A stretch of DNA of 36,173 nt from a virus. The stretch's first letter is position 1, and each line of letters starts with the position of its first letter. Made by a program: the position numbers and the translations under genes. Below are positions 23,673 through 30,250 of the stretch, piece by piece. Below the pieces are notes generated by a model. The model was not told the DNA's origin and did not search any database. It saw only the letters and a list, made by a program, of their open reading frames with translations. Location: IMG/VR virus record IMGVR_UViG_3300022074_000154, positions 1 through 36,173 of that record; one strand, written 5' to 3'.

Positions 23673-24668
23673 TCAAGTAATAAAGAACTTTGATGCGCCG
23701 TCTGTGTAAATGGTCAAAGATGAATAAGGTGACTCTAAAATTACTTTATTTTGATTATCGATTGTTTGTCCTGCGCTAGCAGAAATGACTATATTATGGG
23801 CGTTTGACGATCCACCTTCATCTTTGAAAACAAAGGTCTGCCCGTTATTCAGAGTATTTGCATTGGGCAAGCTAGCGGTGATTATAGCACTTGGTGTAGC
23901 AGAGTCTATACCCACATAGTAATCAGATTTCAGCACTGAATAGTTTGATGTAATAGATACTCGGTTAAGTGTGAGTCCAGTTTTAATTTTTGTTGTCTTG
24001 TTCTCAACATCAACCGCAAACAAATCGGTGCTTGATGAAAAAATAGAAAGAGAGCCAGTAAAGTGATGAGTATCATCATTTGAGTTGCCAAGTTTACTTG
24101 AGCCAGATTGGTTTATCTCAACAAGGCTTGTTTGTATTATATCAAAAGAATGGGCTTCAACATTACCAGATACTACAAGCGCGCCTGTTATGAATAGTGT
24201 ATTGTTTGAAAATGTGATGCTCTCAGAACCACTTATATCACCGGGGCTTGAATGAAATTGTAAAGAATTAATTGGACCTTGGGCTGTGGCGAAATCAGGA
24301 CCTCCAGCAGAGGAGGTTAGGACAACATTGTTGTTAGAATCTAAAGCAAGAAAAGAAGATGTTGAAGCTTGGCCTGATGCCAGCGAAGTAAGTTGCATGG
24401 CTGACGCTGTGACTTGCCCGTTCACATAAAGTCGAGAGCCGTTGAACTGCAAGTTTGGTTCACCAACTAGGCTATCATTATCTGCTCCCATAGAAACAAG
24501 GTAATCAGTTGTGCCGTTGGCTACTACTCTAGCAACGTTTTGCAATAACTGTCCGTCGCCTCGAAACTCACCAACAATTATGTTTGTAAATTCGCTGTCG
24601 TTTGTGGACGGCTCAAAGACAATAGAATCGTTTGCGTGAACAGTTCCTGAGAGGAGGTTATAAGCCAT
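23673..24668 (-). CDS. Fibre-like structural protein of the shared C-terminal module family
   Basis: A 331-residue protein starting MAYNLLSGTVHANDS, similar to the start of the 19870-21570 protein. It has one FRGDGQLLQNV unit near residue 35, a central SLQFHSSPGDISGSESITF and NNTLFITGALVVSGNVEA region closely matching the next protein (24683-25330), GNSNDDTHHFTGSL, and the C-terminal module GQTFVFKDEGG, IVISASAGQTIDNQ and ASKFFIT. Ser, Thr, Asn and Gly dominate and there is no cysteine. It looks like a short fibre or a fibre-connecting protein that mixes parts of its two relatives, as if domains had been shuffled. Fourteen nt separate it from the upstream gene. Function is inferred from composition and relatives. 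Confidence 0.6.
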   Translation of the reverse strand: MAYNLLSGTVHANDSIVFEPSTNDSEFTNIIVGEFRGDGQLLQNVARVVANGTTDYLVSMGADNDSLVGEPNLQFNGSRLYVNGQVTASAMQLTSLASGQASTSSFLALDSNNNVVLTSSAGGPDFATAQGPINSLQFHSSPGDISGSESITFSNNTLFITGALVVSGNVEAHSFDIIQTSLVEINQSGSSKLGNSNDDTHHFTGSLSIFSSSTDLFAVDVENKTTKIKTGLTLNRVSITSNYSVLKSDYYVGIDSATPSAIITASLPNANTLNNGQTFVFKDEGGSSNAHNIVISASAGQTIDNQNKVILESPYSSLTIYTDGASKFFIT

Positions 24669-24682
24669 TGGTTAACTCCTCG

Positions 24683-25330
24683 TTAGAATACGAACCAGTT
24701 AGCACCATTGGAATAAAGTGAAATTGCTGGGTTTGAACCGGTTAATACATAGGCTCCATTGTTATCAATAGTGTTTGGAGCAGATGCAGAGACCGTTACA
24801 GCGCCTGTGCGTGTTACTGCCTCGTCTTTTAAAACCAAAATAGCACCCGAATTATAAGTTGAAGCCGAAAGCAGTCTAAATTCTAAATTGCTGCTGCCGC
24901 CAAATCCAATGATATAATCGCCTGTAGACGATGTTAATCCAGTTGAACTTACGGTTCTATATGTGTGTCTCATCCCCAAGGTTATTGATTGACTTAGCGA
25001 TGGGATAACTTGGAAGGTAGATGGCTCCGAGACTTTTCCTACGAATAAACTACCAGTTATCTCATGTGTGTCTTGGTTGCTGTTACCAAATATTGTTGAG
25101 CCAGAGATAGTATCTGTCTGATTCACAACAAAAGCACTAGCACTAATCGTACCAGACACCAATAAGGTTCCAGTTAAAAATAAAGTATTACTACTAGTAT
25201 TAAATATTAAATTTTCAGATCCAGTCACACCACTAGATGTTGACAAAAATTGTAGTGAGCCGGTTGGACCAGCTATGGTAATTGTTTCTGATTCAGCGCA
25301 ATCAACGTATGCCCATCTAAATTGAGCCAT
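24683..25330 (-). CDS. Short fibre-like structural protein
   Basis: A 215-residue paralogue of the preceding family. Residues 25-75 (SLQFLSTSSGVTGSENLIF, then NTLFLTGTLLVSGTISASAF) and GNSNQDTHEITGSL align with the 331-residue neighbour. The C-terminal module is present: GAILVLKDEAV, VTVSASAPNTIDN and ANWFVF. The N terminus (MAQFRWAYVDCAESETI) differs from the MAYN type and holds the only cysteine, so it may attach to a different site. It probably forms part of an appendage or decorates the head. The gene follows the 132-residue gene by 13 nt with an AGGGAG ribosome binding site. No signal peptide or enzyme motif is visible. Confidence 0.6.
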   Translation of the reverse strand: MAQFRWAYVDCAESETITIAGPTGSLQFLSTSSGVTGSENLIFNTSSNTLFLTGTLLVSGTISASAFVVNQTDTISGSTIFGNSNQDTHEITGSLFVGKVSEPSTFQVIPSLSQSITLGMRHTYRTVSSTGLTSSTGDYIIGFGGSSNLEFRLLSASTYNSGAILVLKDEAVTRTGAVTVSASAPNTIDNNGAYVLTGSNPAISLYSNGANWFVF

Positions 25331-25343
25331 TATAAAACTCCCT

Positions 25344-25742
25344 TTAGAATGTGCTAAACGCCATTGTTACAACACTGTCACTGCCAGACTTAATTGAAAT
25401 CCAATCAGCACCATTGATATCTACGATAACATGTTCGTCGTTCCCTACAGCAACTGCGCTCCTGTTTCCATTAGCAGGGTTAATATGCTTTAGTTCCTGC
25501 CAATACCCCGAAGCGTAGTTGTAAAGATAAACGTTTGTGATTGTGCTAGAGCCAGAACACATTAGATGTGCGTATCTCTGATTTTCAGTTTGGTAACACC
25601 CGTTAGCTGGGGTAAACTGAGCTTCTGTTAATCCATTTAAATCCGACGTTCCGGTTGAACCTGTAATAAGTCGCTTGTCTTTATTCCCGTGCGCCTTTGG
25701 TCTTCTCGTGCGCCCCCAGCTTGTTGGTTTATAAATCGACAT
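25344..25742 (-). CDS. Small virion-associated protein of the fibre cluster
   Basis: A 132-residue protein with a basic N terminus (MSIYKPTSWGRTRRPKAHG) and a beta-rich body: NGCYQTENQRYAHLMCSG, TNVYLYNYASGYWQELKHI and the final DEHVIVDINGADWISIKSGS. The last part faintly resembles the final strands of the shared module in the neighbouring fibre proteins (NGADWISIK against SNGANWFVF). It is first in the fibre unit, behind an ACTATTTA motif and a GGAGG site. I do not recognise a family. By position and composition it may be a head-surface attachment protein for the fibres, or an independent decoration protein. Confidence 0.5.
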   Translation of the reverse strand: MSIYKPTSWGRTRRPKAHGNKDKRLITGSTGTSDLNGLTEAQFTPANGCYQTENQRYAHLMCSGSSTITNVYLYNYASGYWQELKHINPANGNRSAVAVGNDEHVIVDINGADWISIKSGSDSVVTMAFSTF

Positions 25743-25772
25743 AAGAAACCTCCGTTTTTATATAGTCGTAAA

Positions 25773-25780
25773 TAAATAGT
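25773..25780 (-). promoter_or_regulatory. Candidate late promoter motif before fibre cluster
   Basis: Coding-strand ACTATTTA, 30 nt upstream of the 25742 ATG and starting only 2 nt after the bS21 stop. A near copy (ACTATATA at 25766-25759) follows 7 nt downstream. Confidence 0.5.
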
Positions 25781-25781
25781 C

Positions 25782-26030
25782 TCAACTATTTCTTTCGCGG
25801 CGTGCTTCTTTAGCCTTTTGCTTAACCAAGTCGCGCCGCTGTCTACGAATGGCTGCCTGCTTTGCGTGTCGTTTTTGATCAGAGGGTTTCTTGAAGTATC
25901 TTCTATCTCTCAATTGTTCGATAATCTTTGCTTTCTTACATTTCTTAATGAACTTGCGGATCATCTTTTCATGGTTGCCTCTGCATTGTCTTGCAGTAAC
26001 CAATACATTCGCGCCCTTTCGTCTACTCAT
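25782..26030 (-). CDS. rpsU: Ribosomal protein bS21 (phage-encoded)
   Basis: An 82-residue, strongly basic protein matching small-subunit protein bS21. The core aligns with E. coli bS21 across NHEKMIRKFIKKCKKAKII (E. coli FDVALRRFKRSCEKAGVL), LRDRRYFKKPSDQKR (VRRREFYEKPTTERK) and the Arg/Lys/Ala-rich helix at the end. The first 18 residues form an extension with MSRRKGANVLVTARQC. bS21 joins the 30S subunit late, near the anti-Shine-Dalgarno end of 16S rRNA, and affects initiation; phage copies have been reported from several environmental phages. Here it sits in the late head operon, 8 nt after a candidate internal head protein gene. Replacing or supplementing the host protein to favour late phage mRNA is a reasonable inference. 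Confidence 0.9.
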   Translation of the reverse strand: MSRRKGANVLVTARQCRGNHEKMIRKFIKKCKKAKIIEQLRDRRYFKKPSDQKRHAKQAAIRRQRRDLVKQKAKEARRERNS

Positions 26031-26038
26031 TGTTAATC

Positions 26039-26470
26039 CTATTTAAGTGCTTGCCAAATTTTGCTTGAATTTCCCATGATTGAGCTAATATCTACGCCGG
26101 CATCTGTGGGATCATCACCTAAGACATTTGATTTGTGTGCTTGTCCCGGTGTTCCAGTATTTCTTAAAGGCTCTGTTCCTTCAAATAAATCTACACCATT
26201 GTAAGCGTCGCCACCAATTGAATTTAGTAACTTTCTACGATGCTCTTGTAGTTTCTTGTTCGCCTCGCGGGACTTACTCTGTATTTGCAAGTCTTCACTA
26301 AATAGCTTATCGTTTCTTTTCTTTGGTGTATTCTCAACAATTGGCTGCTTAGTTAATCCAGCAGTGACCTGAGACACAACCTCAGTAAGAAGCCCCTCTT
26401 CTATAAGAACTTCTTGAATACACTCTTTTACAACTGGCTTAATTAATTTTTTAAGTTGTGCTTTGTTCAT
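26039..26470 (-). CDS. Candidate prohead core / internal head protein with amphipathic N terminus
   Basis: A 143-residue protein of unknown family. The N terminus is an amphipathic helix, LKKLIKPVVKECIQEVLIEE, then GLLTEVVSQVTAG; the rest is hydrophilic with Asn, Asp, Lys and Gly. Similar helices start several other small genes in this head block (26, 28 and 34.9 kb), and T4 internal head proteins carry short amphipathic capsid-targeting peptides, so I suggest this protein is packed in the prohead core. No catalytic motif is visible. It overlaps the preceding gene by 4 nt (ATGA) and is followed by bS21 8 nt later. Confidence is high for a real gene, low for its role. Confidence 0.5.
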   Translation of the reverse strand: MNKAQLKKLIKPVVKECIQEVLIEEGLLTEVVSQVTAGLTKQPIVENTPKKRNDKLFSEDLQIQSKSREANKKLQEHRRKLLNSIGGDAYNGVDLFEGTEPLRNTGTPGQAHKSNVLGDDPTDAGVDISSIMGNSSKIWQALK

Positions 26471-27084
26471 AATACCTTCTTGTTGATTCCTGCAAGGATT
26501 TGCATTCTTTGCATCTGTTCTTGTAGTGGCTCGGGAAGCTCTAAATCGTCAGGATCATCATCCATAGCTTTGCCAATTTGTTTTTGCTTTAAACTATCTT
26601 TATAGGAGGTTTCGTCTTCTGTTCCAGCCAAAGGAACATCTAACTCCCAGCTTTCTACAATTGCATTTATTATTCTCTGATCTTGTCCTGATAAAACGGC
26701 TAAATATCCAGCAGCATCAAAGGCAGCCGTTTTTAGCATAAACGTTTTAAACAATTTAGGAAATTTCTTTCTAAATTTATCTAGACCCCTATTATACCAA
26801 AAGAAAAAATCTGATGGTTTGGCTGTTGCTTGATCAATAAAAGGTATCTTGTCAATATCTACGCCAGTGACTCTATGTAAAAATCCTGCAATTTTTCTAA
26901 TTAAAACGCCAGCATACTTTGGATTTGCAGCAAGTACGGTAAGTGTAGGATACAATAAACCGGGAATAGGCGTTACTACAACCTCCTCAACAGGGGCAAT
27001 ATCGCTCAACATTTTTTTTAATAATTCTTCTGGAACCATTTGCCCAAATTGATTAAGGGCGTCTATTAGCTTTTCATCCTTCAT
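26467..27084 (-). CDS. Unknown head-block protein with scaffold-like C-terminal tail
   Basis: A 205-residue protein directly after the prohead protease (11-nt overlap). It begins with a helix rich in Leu and Glu (ALNQFGQMVPEELLKKML), has a Val/Ile/Pro-rich section (VEEVVVTPIPGLLYPTLTV), then FFFWYNRGLDKFRKKFPKLF, and ends with an acidic stretch (DDDPDDLELPEPLQEQ) followed by RMQILAGINKKVL. That ending closely matches RMRKLAGIN at the end of the scaffold protein. The shared tail suggests a common binding partner in the prohead, such as the capsid shell or protease. No family is recognised. A prohead core component is the best guess. Confidence 0.5.
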   Translation of the reverse strand: MKDEKLIDALNQFGQMVPEELLKKMLSDIAPVEEVVVTPIPGLLYPTLTVLAANPKYAGVLIRKIAGFLHRVTGVDIDKIPFIDQATAKPSDFFFWYNRGLDKFRKKFPKLFKTFMLKTAAFDAAGYLAVLSGQDQRIINAIVESWELDVPLAGTEDETSYKDSLKQKQIGKAMDDDPDDLELPEPLQEQMQRMQILAGINKKVL

Positions 27085-27676
27085 CTTTTAATACCTCATT
27101 TAGTAGCCTGTTGATTCGGTCGGCTTTAGTAAAGACTTTGTTGTTGAAATCTTTTGCTTCTCGCATCATAAAAGCATTTGGAGTTGAAGGCTCAGACACA
27201 AAGTCAAAGCAGATTAGCTGGAAGTCCTCTTGAACAACTACGTTGCCAGCAGCTTCAGACACAGAGCCCATGCCACGAGAGGAGATGCCAAGCTTGACGC
27301 CTGATTCCACAAGAGACTTAAGAACCTGTCCTGACGGGGTGTTAAGAACCTTTACCTTGCCCATAACAGCCTTGTCTTCCATCCAGATAGCGGTAACCAT
27401 ATGTGAAGCGTTCTTTAGATTGATAACAGAATCATCAGGGTGATCTAGTTCGCCGAGTGCTCTGTTTTCTTTTACTAGCTTCTCGTAGTTCTGGACCTCT
27501 CGGGCTAAAACCTTAAAAGGGTAAACGCGACCATTTCCATTTTGCACATCGGCTTCTTGTAGCTTGCCCGTAAGAAAAGTCGCACCTTCGGCAACCTGCC
27601 TCTTTTCGTCTTCGGTCAAAAGATCGTGACAGATTCCTCCGTCACATAGTTCGTAAAATTCTCGTAGTAGTTTCAT
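27074..27676 (-). CDS. 21: Prohead core protease (gp21)
   Basis: A 200-residue protease of the T4 gp21 type (serine protease). Seen: QNGNGRVYPF (46-54), typical of prohead proteases; GELDHPD (75-81) containing the likely catalytic His79; and KLGISSRGMGS (128-138) containing the likely catalytic serine at 132 or 133. Then comes a FQLICFDFVSEPSTPNAFM strand that places the C-terminal half of the active site. It matures the prohead by cutting scaffold, internal proteins and gp23 after (I/L)xE, then itself. T4 gp21 is 212 aa. The N terminus (MKLLREFYEL) resembles capsid-targeting peptides. Two hairpins lie between it and the upstream gene, and the ribosome binding site is weak (AAGAGAA), so its level may be kept low. 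Confidence 0.92.
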   Translation of the reverse strand: MKLLREFYELCDGGICHDLLTEDEKRQVAEGATFLTGKLQEADVQNGNGRVYPFKVLAREVQNYEKLVKENRALGELDHPDDSVINLKNASHMVTAIWMEDKAVMGKVKVLNTPSGQVLKSLVESGVKLGISSRGMGSVSEAAGNVVVQEDFQLICFDFVSEPSTPNAFMMREAKDFNNKVFTKADRINRLLNEVLKDEG

Positions 27677-27700
27677 TTTTGTTCTCTTAAAAGTAAAATG

Positions 27701-27717
27701 CGGGCGTTACCCGCCCG
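27701..27717 (-). terminator. Probable terminator before prohead protease gene
   Basis: A 6-bp stem (CGGGCG / CGCCCG) with a 5-nt loop, followed on the coding strand by CATTTTACTTTT. It lies between the 88-residue gene and the protease start at 27676, in its leader. The tail is broken by AC, so read-through is likely. Confidence 0.55.
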
Positions 27718-27742
27718 AGTTAGGAGCCCTTACAGCAACGAC

Positions 27743-27758
27743 GGACTGGTTGCAGTCC
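27743..27758 (-). other. Second hairpin upstream of prohead protease gene
   Basis: A 6-bp perfect stem (GGACTG / CAGTCC) closed by a CAAC tetraloop, with no T tract after it. Together with the hairpin 26 nt downstream it makes a structured leader. A TAGATAGT variant of the promoter-like motif (coding ACTATCTA) lies at 27764-27771, just upstream. Confidence 0.45.
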
Positions 27759-27784
27759 CCATTTAGATAGTAGAAAGTTGTTCA

Positions 27785-28051
27785 TTAAGCCTTCTCTGCC
27801 ATTTCGGCGGCGCGCTTTACCATGGAGTTAACCATCTCGACTACTCTGAAGACATCATAGCCATCTTTCTTGTAACCTACAATAAAATTATAGAGAGCAT
27901 TGTTTAAGTCTCTAGTCATTTCACGGGTAACATTGGATGGCTTGACACCCTTTTGTCCGTAGGGATCATCGTCCTCTGCAAGCTCTGCGCCTTGCACTGC
28001 CTCAAATTCTTCTTTGATTATTTGCTTTAGTGTTTCTTTGGTGATTTTCAT
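27785..28051 (-). CDS. Small head-block protein with amphipathic N terminus
   Basis: An 88-residue protein. It begins MKITKETLKQIIKEEFEAVQ, the same amphipathic start type as other genes of this block, continues with an acidic segment (ELAEDDDPYGQKG), and ends in helices with TREMTRDLNNALYNFIVGY and VVEMVNSMVKRAAEMAEKA. It could be a T4 gp67/gp68-like prohead core protein: small, near the protease, and with a targeting-like N terminus. I see no direct sequence match to those, and call it by analogy. It follows the membrane protein gene by 3 nt with a GAGGAA site. Confidence 0.5.
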   Translation of the reverse strand: MKITKETLKQIIKEEFEAVQGAELAEDDDPYGQKGVKPSNVTREMTRDLNNALYNFIVGYKKDGYDVFRVVEMVNSMVKRAAEMAEKA

Positions 28052-28054
28052 TTT

Positions 28055-28396
28055 TTATTCCTCTGTGAAAAAATTGTCATGCTTGTAATTATGCTTTATT
28101 TGAATTCCTTCATCTGAAAACACCATGTTTAGAACATAGGAGGTAGCAGATGAAAGACAGCCAAATAGAAAAGCATTGACTATTGTGGCGTCAAACGTAA
28201 ATAGTTCGGTCCAAGGAGAAAGAAGGAGCAAAAACCAACCGACGTGAAAACCCATGCACATGGGGCAGTGAAAAACCTTGCCATAACCCTTGTAGGATTC
28301 CTTGTGAGGTCTTAGTTTTTTTATTATGGGCATGTCGCTATAGACTAAAATTTGTGTTAGTCCGTAGGCTATGAGGACGAATAATAGAAGTTCCAT
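28055..28396 (-). CDS. Small membrane protein with CPMC motif
   Basis: A 113-residue integral membrane protein. Hydrophobic segments are seen at about residues 2-19, 48-62 and 68-88. Between the first and second is HCPMCMGFHVGW (43-54), a Cys-Pro-x-Cys pair with nearby histidines just before the membrane, reminiscent of small DUF1360-like membrane proteins. It is odd in a head block: prohead assembly in T4 starts at the inner membrane, so this could be an assembly site or membrane anchor, or an unrelated host-takeover protein. The start overlaps the previous stop as TAATG. An ACTATTTA 8-mer lies inside this gene at 28205-28198 and could serve the downstream gene. Confidence 0.55.
   Translation of the reverse strand: MELLLFVLIAYGLTQILVYSDMPIIKKLRPHKESYKGYGKVFHCPMCMGFHVGWFLLLLSPWTELFTFDATIVNAFLFGCLSSATSYVLNMVFSDEGIQIKHNYKHDNFFTEE
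28198..28205 (-). promoter_or_regulatory. ACTATTTA motif inside membrane protein gene
   Basis: The same coding-strand 8-mer as at the unit starts, but inside a gene and about 146 nt upstream of the next ATG (28051). It may be a chance copy. Confidence 0.2.
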
Positions 28397-28854
28397 TATT
28401 TTTTGACCTGATTGTTGTTAAATTTGCCAGCTAAGTATTTTTGAAGTTCATCATTGACATCTGGAATGGGGGCTAGATCGTCCATATCTTCCATTGTTTT
28501 CAGCAGATCATTGATAAATGCCACCTCGATTGGGTCATCTACAATCTTGGATACGTCATCATCGACGTTTAACTTGTCTAAGCCGGTCGCTGATTTGAAA
28601 GAATCTTCTGCTCCGTAGAGTTTGCCCACGATTTCTTTAGCGTCCTGCGCACCCTTCCAAAGTGAAAAGATGTTGCTAACAACTGGGATTTGCTCTATTG
28701 CTGCTTCAGCGGCTTTCTTACCTAGCTCTTTCCCAGCCTCCACGGCGCGGTGTGTTTTAATTAATTTTCTTAGATCTCCGACTGTTTCAAGAGGAGCCTC
28801 CTGTAGAATAAATCTATCCCAGTTTTCCATTATGATTTTCATTTTACTTGGCAT
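28396..28854 (-). CDS. Candidate internal head protein (MKIIMENWDRF-type start)
   Basis: A 152-residue protein of unknown family. The ATG at 28854 has a well-spaced AGGAG. The first residues (MPSKMKIIMENWDRFILQEA) strongly recall T4-type capsid-targeting peptides and starts I remember from marine phage head proteins. An Ala/Glu/Lys-rich helix (about 40-60: GKELGKKAAEAAIEQ) is followed by an acidic C-terminal half (DDDVSKIVDDP, MEDMDDLAPIPDV). The pattern of targeting peptide plus small soluble protein suggests a protein carried in the prohead core or injected with DNA. This is inference. It overlaps the membrane protein gene by 1 nt. Confidence 0.5.
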   Translation of the reverse strand: MPSKMKIIMENWDRFILQEAPLETVGDLRKLIKTHRAVEAGKELGKKAAEAAIEQIPVVSNIFSLWKGAQDAKEIVGKLYGAEDSFKSATGLDKLNVDDDVSKIVDDPIEVAFINDLLKTMEDMDDLAPIPDVNDELQKYLAGKFNNNQVKK

Positions 28855-28863
28855 GATGGGCTC

Positions 28864-29436
28864 CTAGATTGTGTACATGTAAGAGAAAGTGTAAGGATCT
28901 CGAATGTAGCCCTTACGAATAGAGCCCTGCTCATCGCGTTGTGGCACTTCACCAAGTTCTGTCGAATCAGTCTTGGATGGATCTACAAATTCATCTTCGA
29001 CACCAGCCACAACTGCCTCGACATTATCGTAGTAAGGCTTTTCTTCTTTGATAAACTTTTCAATGTTTACAAGCGCAAACTTAGCAGCGTTTAGCTTACC
29101 ATCTGCAGCTTCTTGTAGTGATGCCTCCATAGCACCATAAAAAGAGCCGCCCTGAATTGACTCTGGGATTATAATTCCCTTGCGAGCTAGGTGGGAAAAT
29201 AAACGATTTTGTGCGCCATATGTAAAGTCAGTCATTGTCTGCTTTGGAAATGCAGTGACTTTCTTGTCTTTACCGGAAAGAACAATATCAATGTCGCCGT
29301 GGTCAAAAATCATTAGATCACCACTTAGCGACTTACGAATATCAAGCTCTAGGGTTATAGTGGGAGGGGGGCTCTTAGGCTTAATTGTTACCTTAATGGG
29401 CTCTGGAACTGGGACAATTCTAACTGTTACTGGCAT
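28864..29436 (-). CDS. Conserved-looking unknown protein downstream of portal
   Basis: A 190-residue protein of unknown function. The first 30 residues are Val/Pro/Ile-rich with alternating prolines (RIVPVPEPIKVTIKPKSPPP), then a beta-like region (TITLELDIRKSLSGDLMIFD, DIDIVLSGKDKKVTAFP), a helical part (AQNRLFSHLARKG, EASLQEAADGKLNAAKFALV) and an acidic tail. It shows no signal peptide or catalytic motif. Its ATG overlaps the upstream gene by 17 nt and the next gene follows after 9 nt, so it is an integral part of the portal-to-protease operon and likely a virion or assembly protein. Beyond that I cannot say. Confidence 0.5.
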   Translation of the reverse strand: MPVTVRIVPVPEPIKVTIKPKSPPPTITLELDIRKSLSGDLMIFDHGDIDIVLSGKDKKVTAFPKQTMTDFTYGAQNRLFSHLARKGIIIPESIQGGSFYGAMEASLQEAADGKLNAAKFALVNIEKFIKEEKPYYDNVEAVVAGVEDEFVDPSKTDSTELGEVPQRDEQGSIRKGYIRDPYTFSYMYTI

Positions 29437-30250
29437 CGTTATAGATTTCCTTTACTAACTCCTGTGTCTTCAGCACGGTCAACAGGGTGGATTCGTTTAA
29501 GCTTGTTTCATTTGACAAGGCATTAAGTCTTACTCTCACAGCGTTTGTCTTGCGAATCATTTCTGGATCGTTGGCAATATCCTCAACTTCAACCGCCTCG
29601 GAGAGCGACTTCTTTAGTCTGCCAAGCTCGCGGTTAAGGAAGATTTTTGTCTCAAGGTCATCGTGCGAGAAAGAGGAAATATAATGATTAAGGAGTTCCT
29701 TTTGCTCTGCCAATAGAGAGCTATTATATTTATCATTAAACTTCTTGGTGAAAGTGGTGTATGTAAGACTATCAATAGCCTCCATCTTCTGCTCTTCTAT
29801 AACACCAGCCATACCATCGATAATCTTGGTTTCAAGCATCACCGATTGCTTTGGAGAATTGGTATTGAACATTTTGGCTATAGTGGCTAATGTTTTGTAA
29901 TTTGGAACAAAATTGTTGAAGGTTGCAGGACTCAAGTCCTTGTTAATATCATTGATAATTTCAGTCTGCTGCTTGAATAATCCATCGGGATCTATAAGAC
30001 GCTTAGCAACCATCACAGCCTCTACAATCTTTTTACTAGTAGCTTCGTCTAGGTTTTGATTTTCATACAGAGAGCGGTAGCACTCAAGGTCTTTTTTCAA
30101 TAATGAGCCACCTGTAAAATGCTTCCGCACAATGGAAACAACTTTTTCTTTTTTCGCGTGATCTCCCTTGATAATAGCAACCGTTGCTTCGCGGGACAAA
30201 GCCTCAAAGACGAAAGCCGTATTGCGCTTCTTATTGTGTTTACTCTTCAT
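29420..30250 (-). CDS. Unknown helical protein after portal
   Basis: A 276-residue, mostly helical protein. It begins with a basic stretch (MKSKHNKKRNTAFVFEALSR), and the body alternates Lys and Glu with many helices (KKDLECYRSLYENQNLDEA, LLNHYISSFSHDDLETKI, LGRLKKSLSEAVEVEDI). There is no membrane segment or known catalytic motif. It overlaps the portal gene by 11 nt, which suggests translation in step with portal, and it might help portal or core assembly (T4 has gp40 and gp67/68 for such jobs). I recall the basic NKKRNTAF start from other marine phages but cannot confirm. Reality of the gene is firm; function is unknown. Confidence 0.5.
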   Translation of the reverse strand: MKSKHNKKRNTAFVFEALSREATVAIIKGDHAKKEKVVSIVRKHFTGGSLLKKDLECYRSLYENQNLDEATSKKIVEAVMVAKRLIDPDGLFKQQTEIINDINKDLSPATFNNFVPNYKTLATIAKMFNTNSPKQSVMLETKIIDGMAGVIEEQKMEAIDSLTYTTFTKKFNDKYNSSLLAEQKELLNHYISSFSHDDLETKIFLNRELGRLKKSLSEAVEVEDIANDPEMIRKTNAVRVRLNALSNETSLNESTLLTVLKTQELVKEIYNDASNS

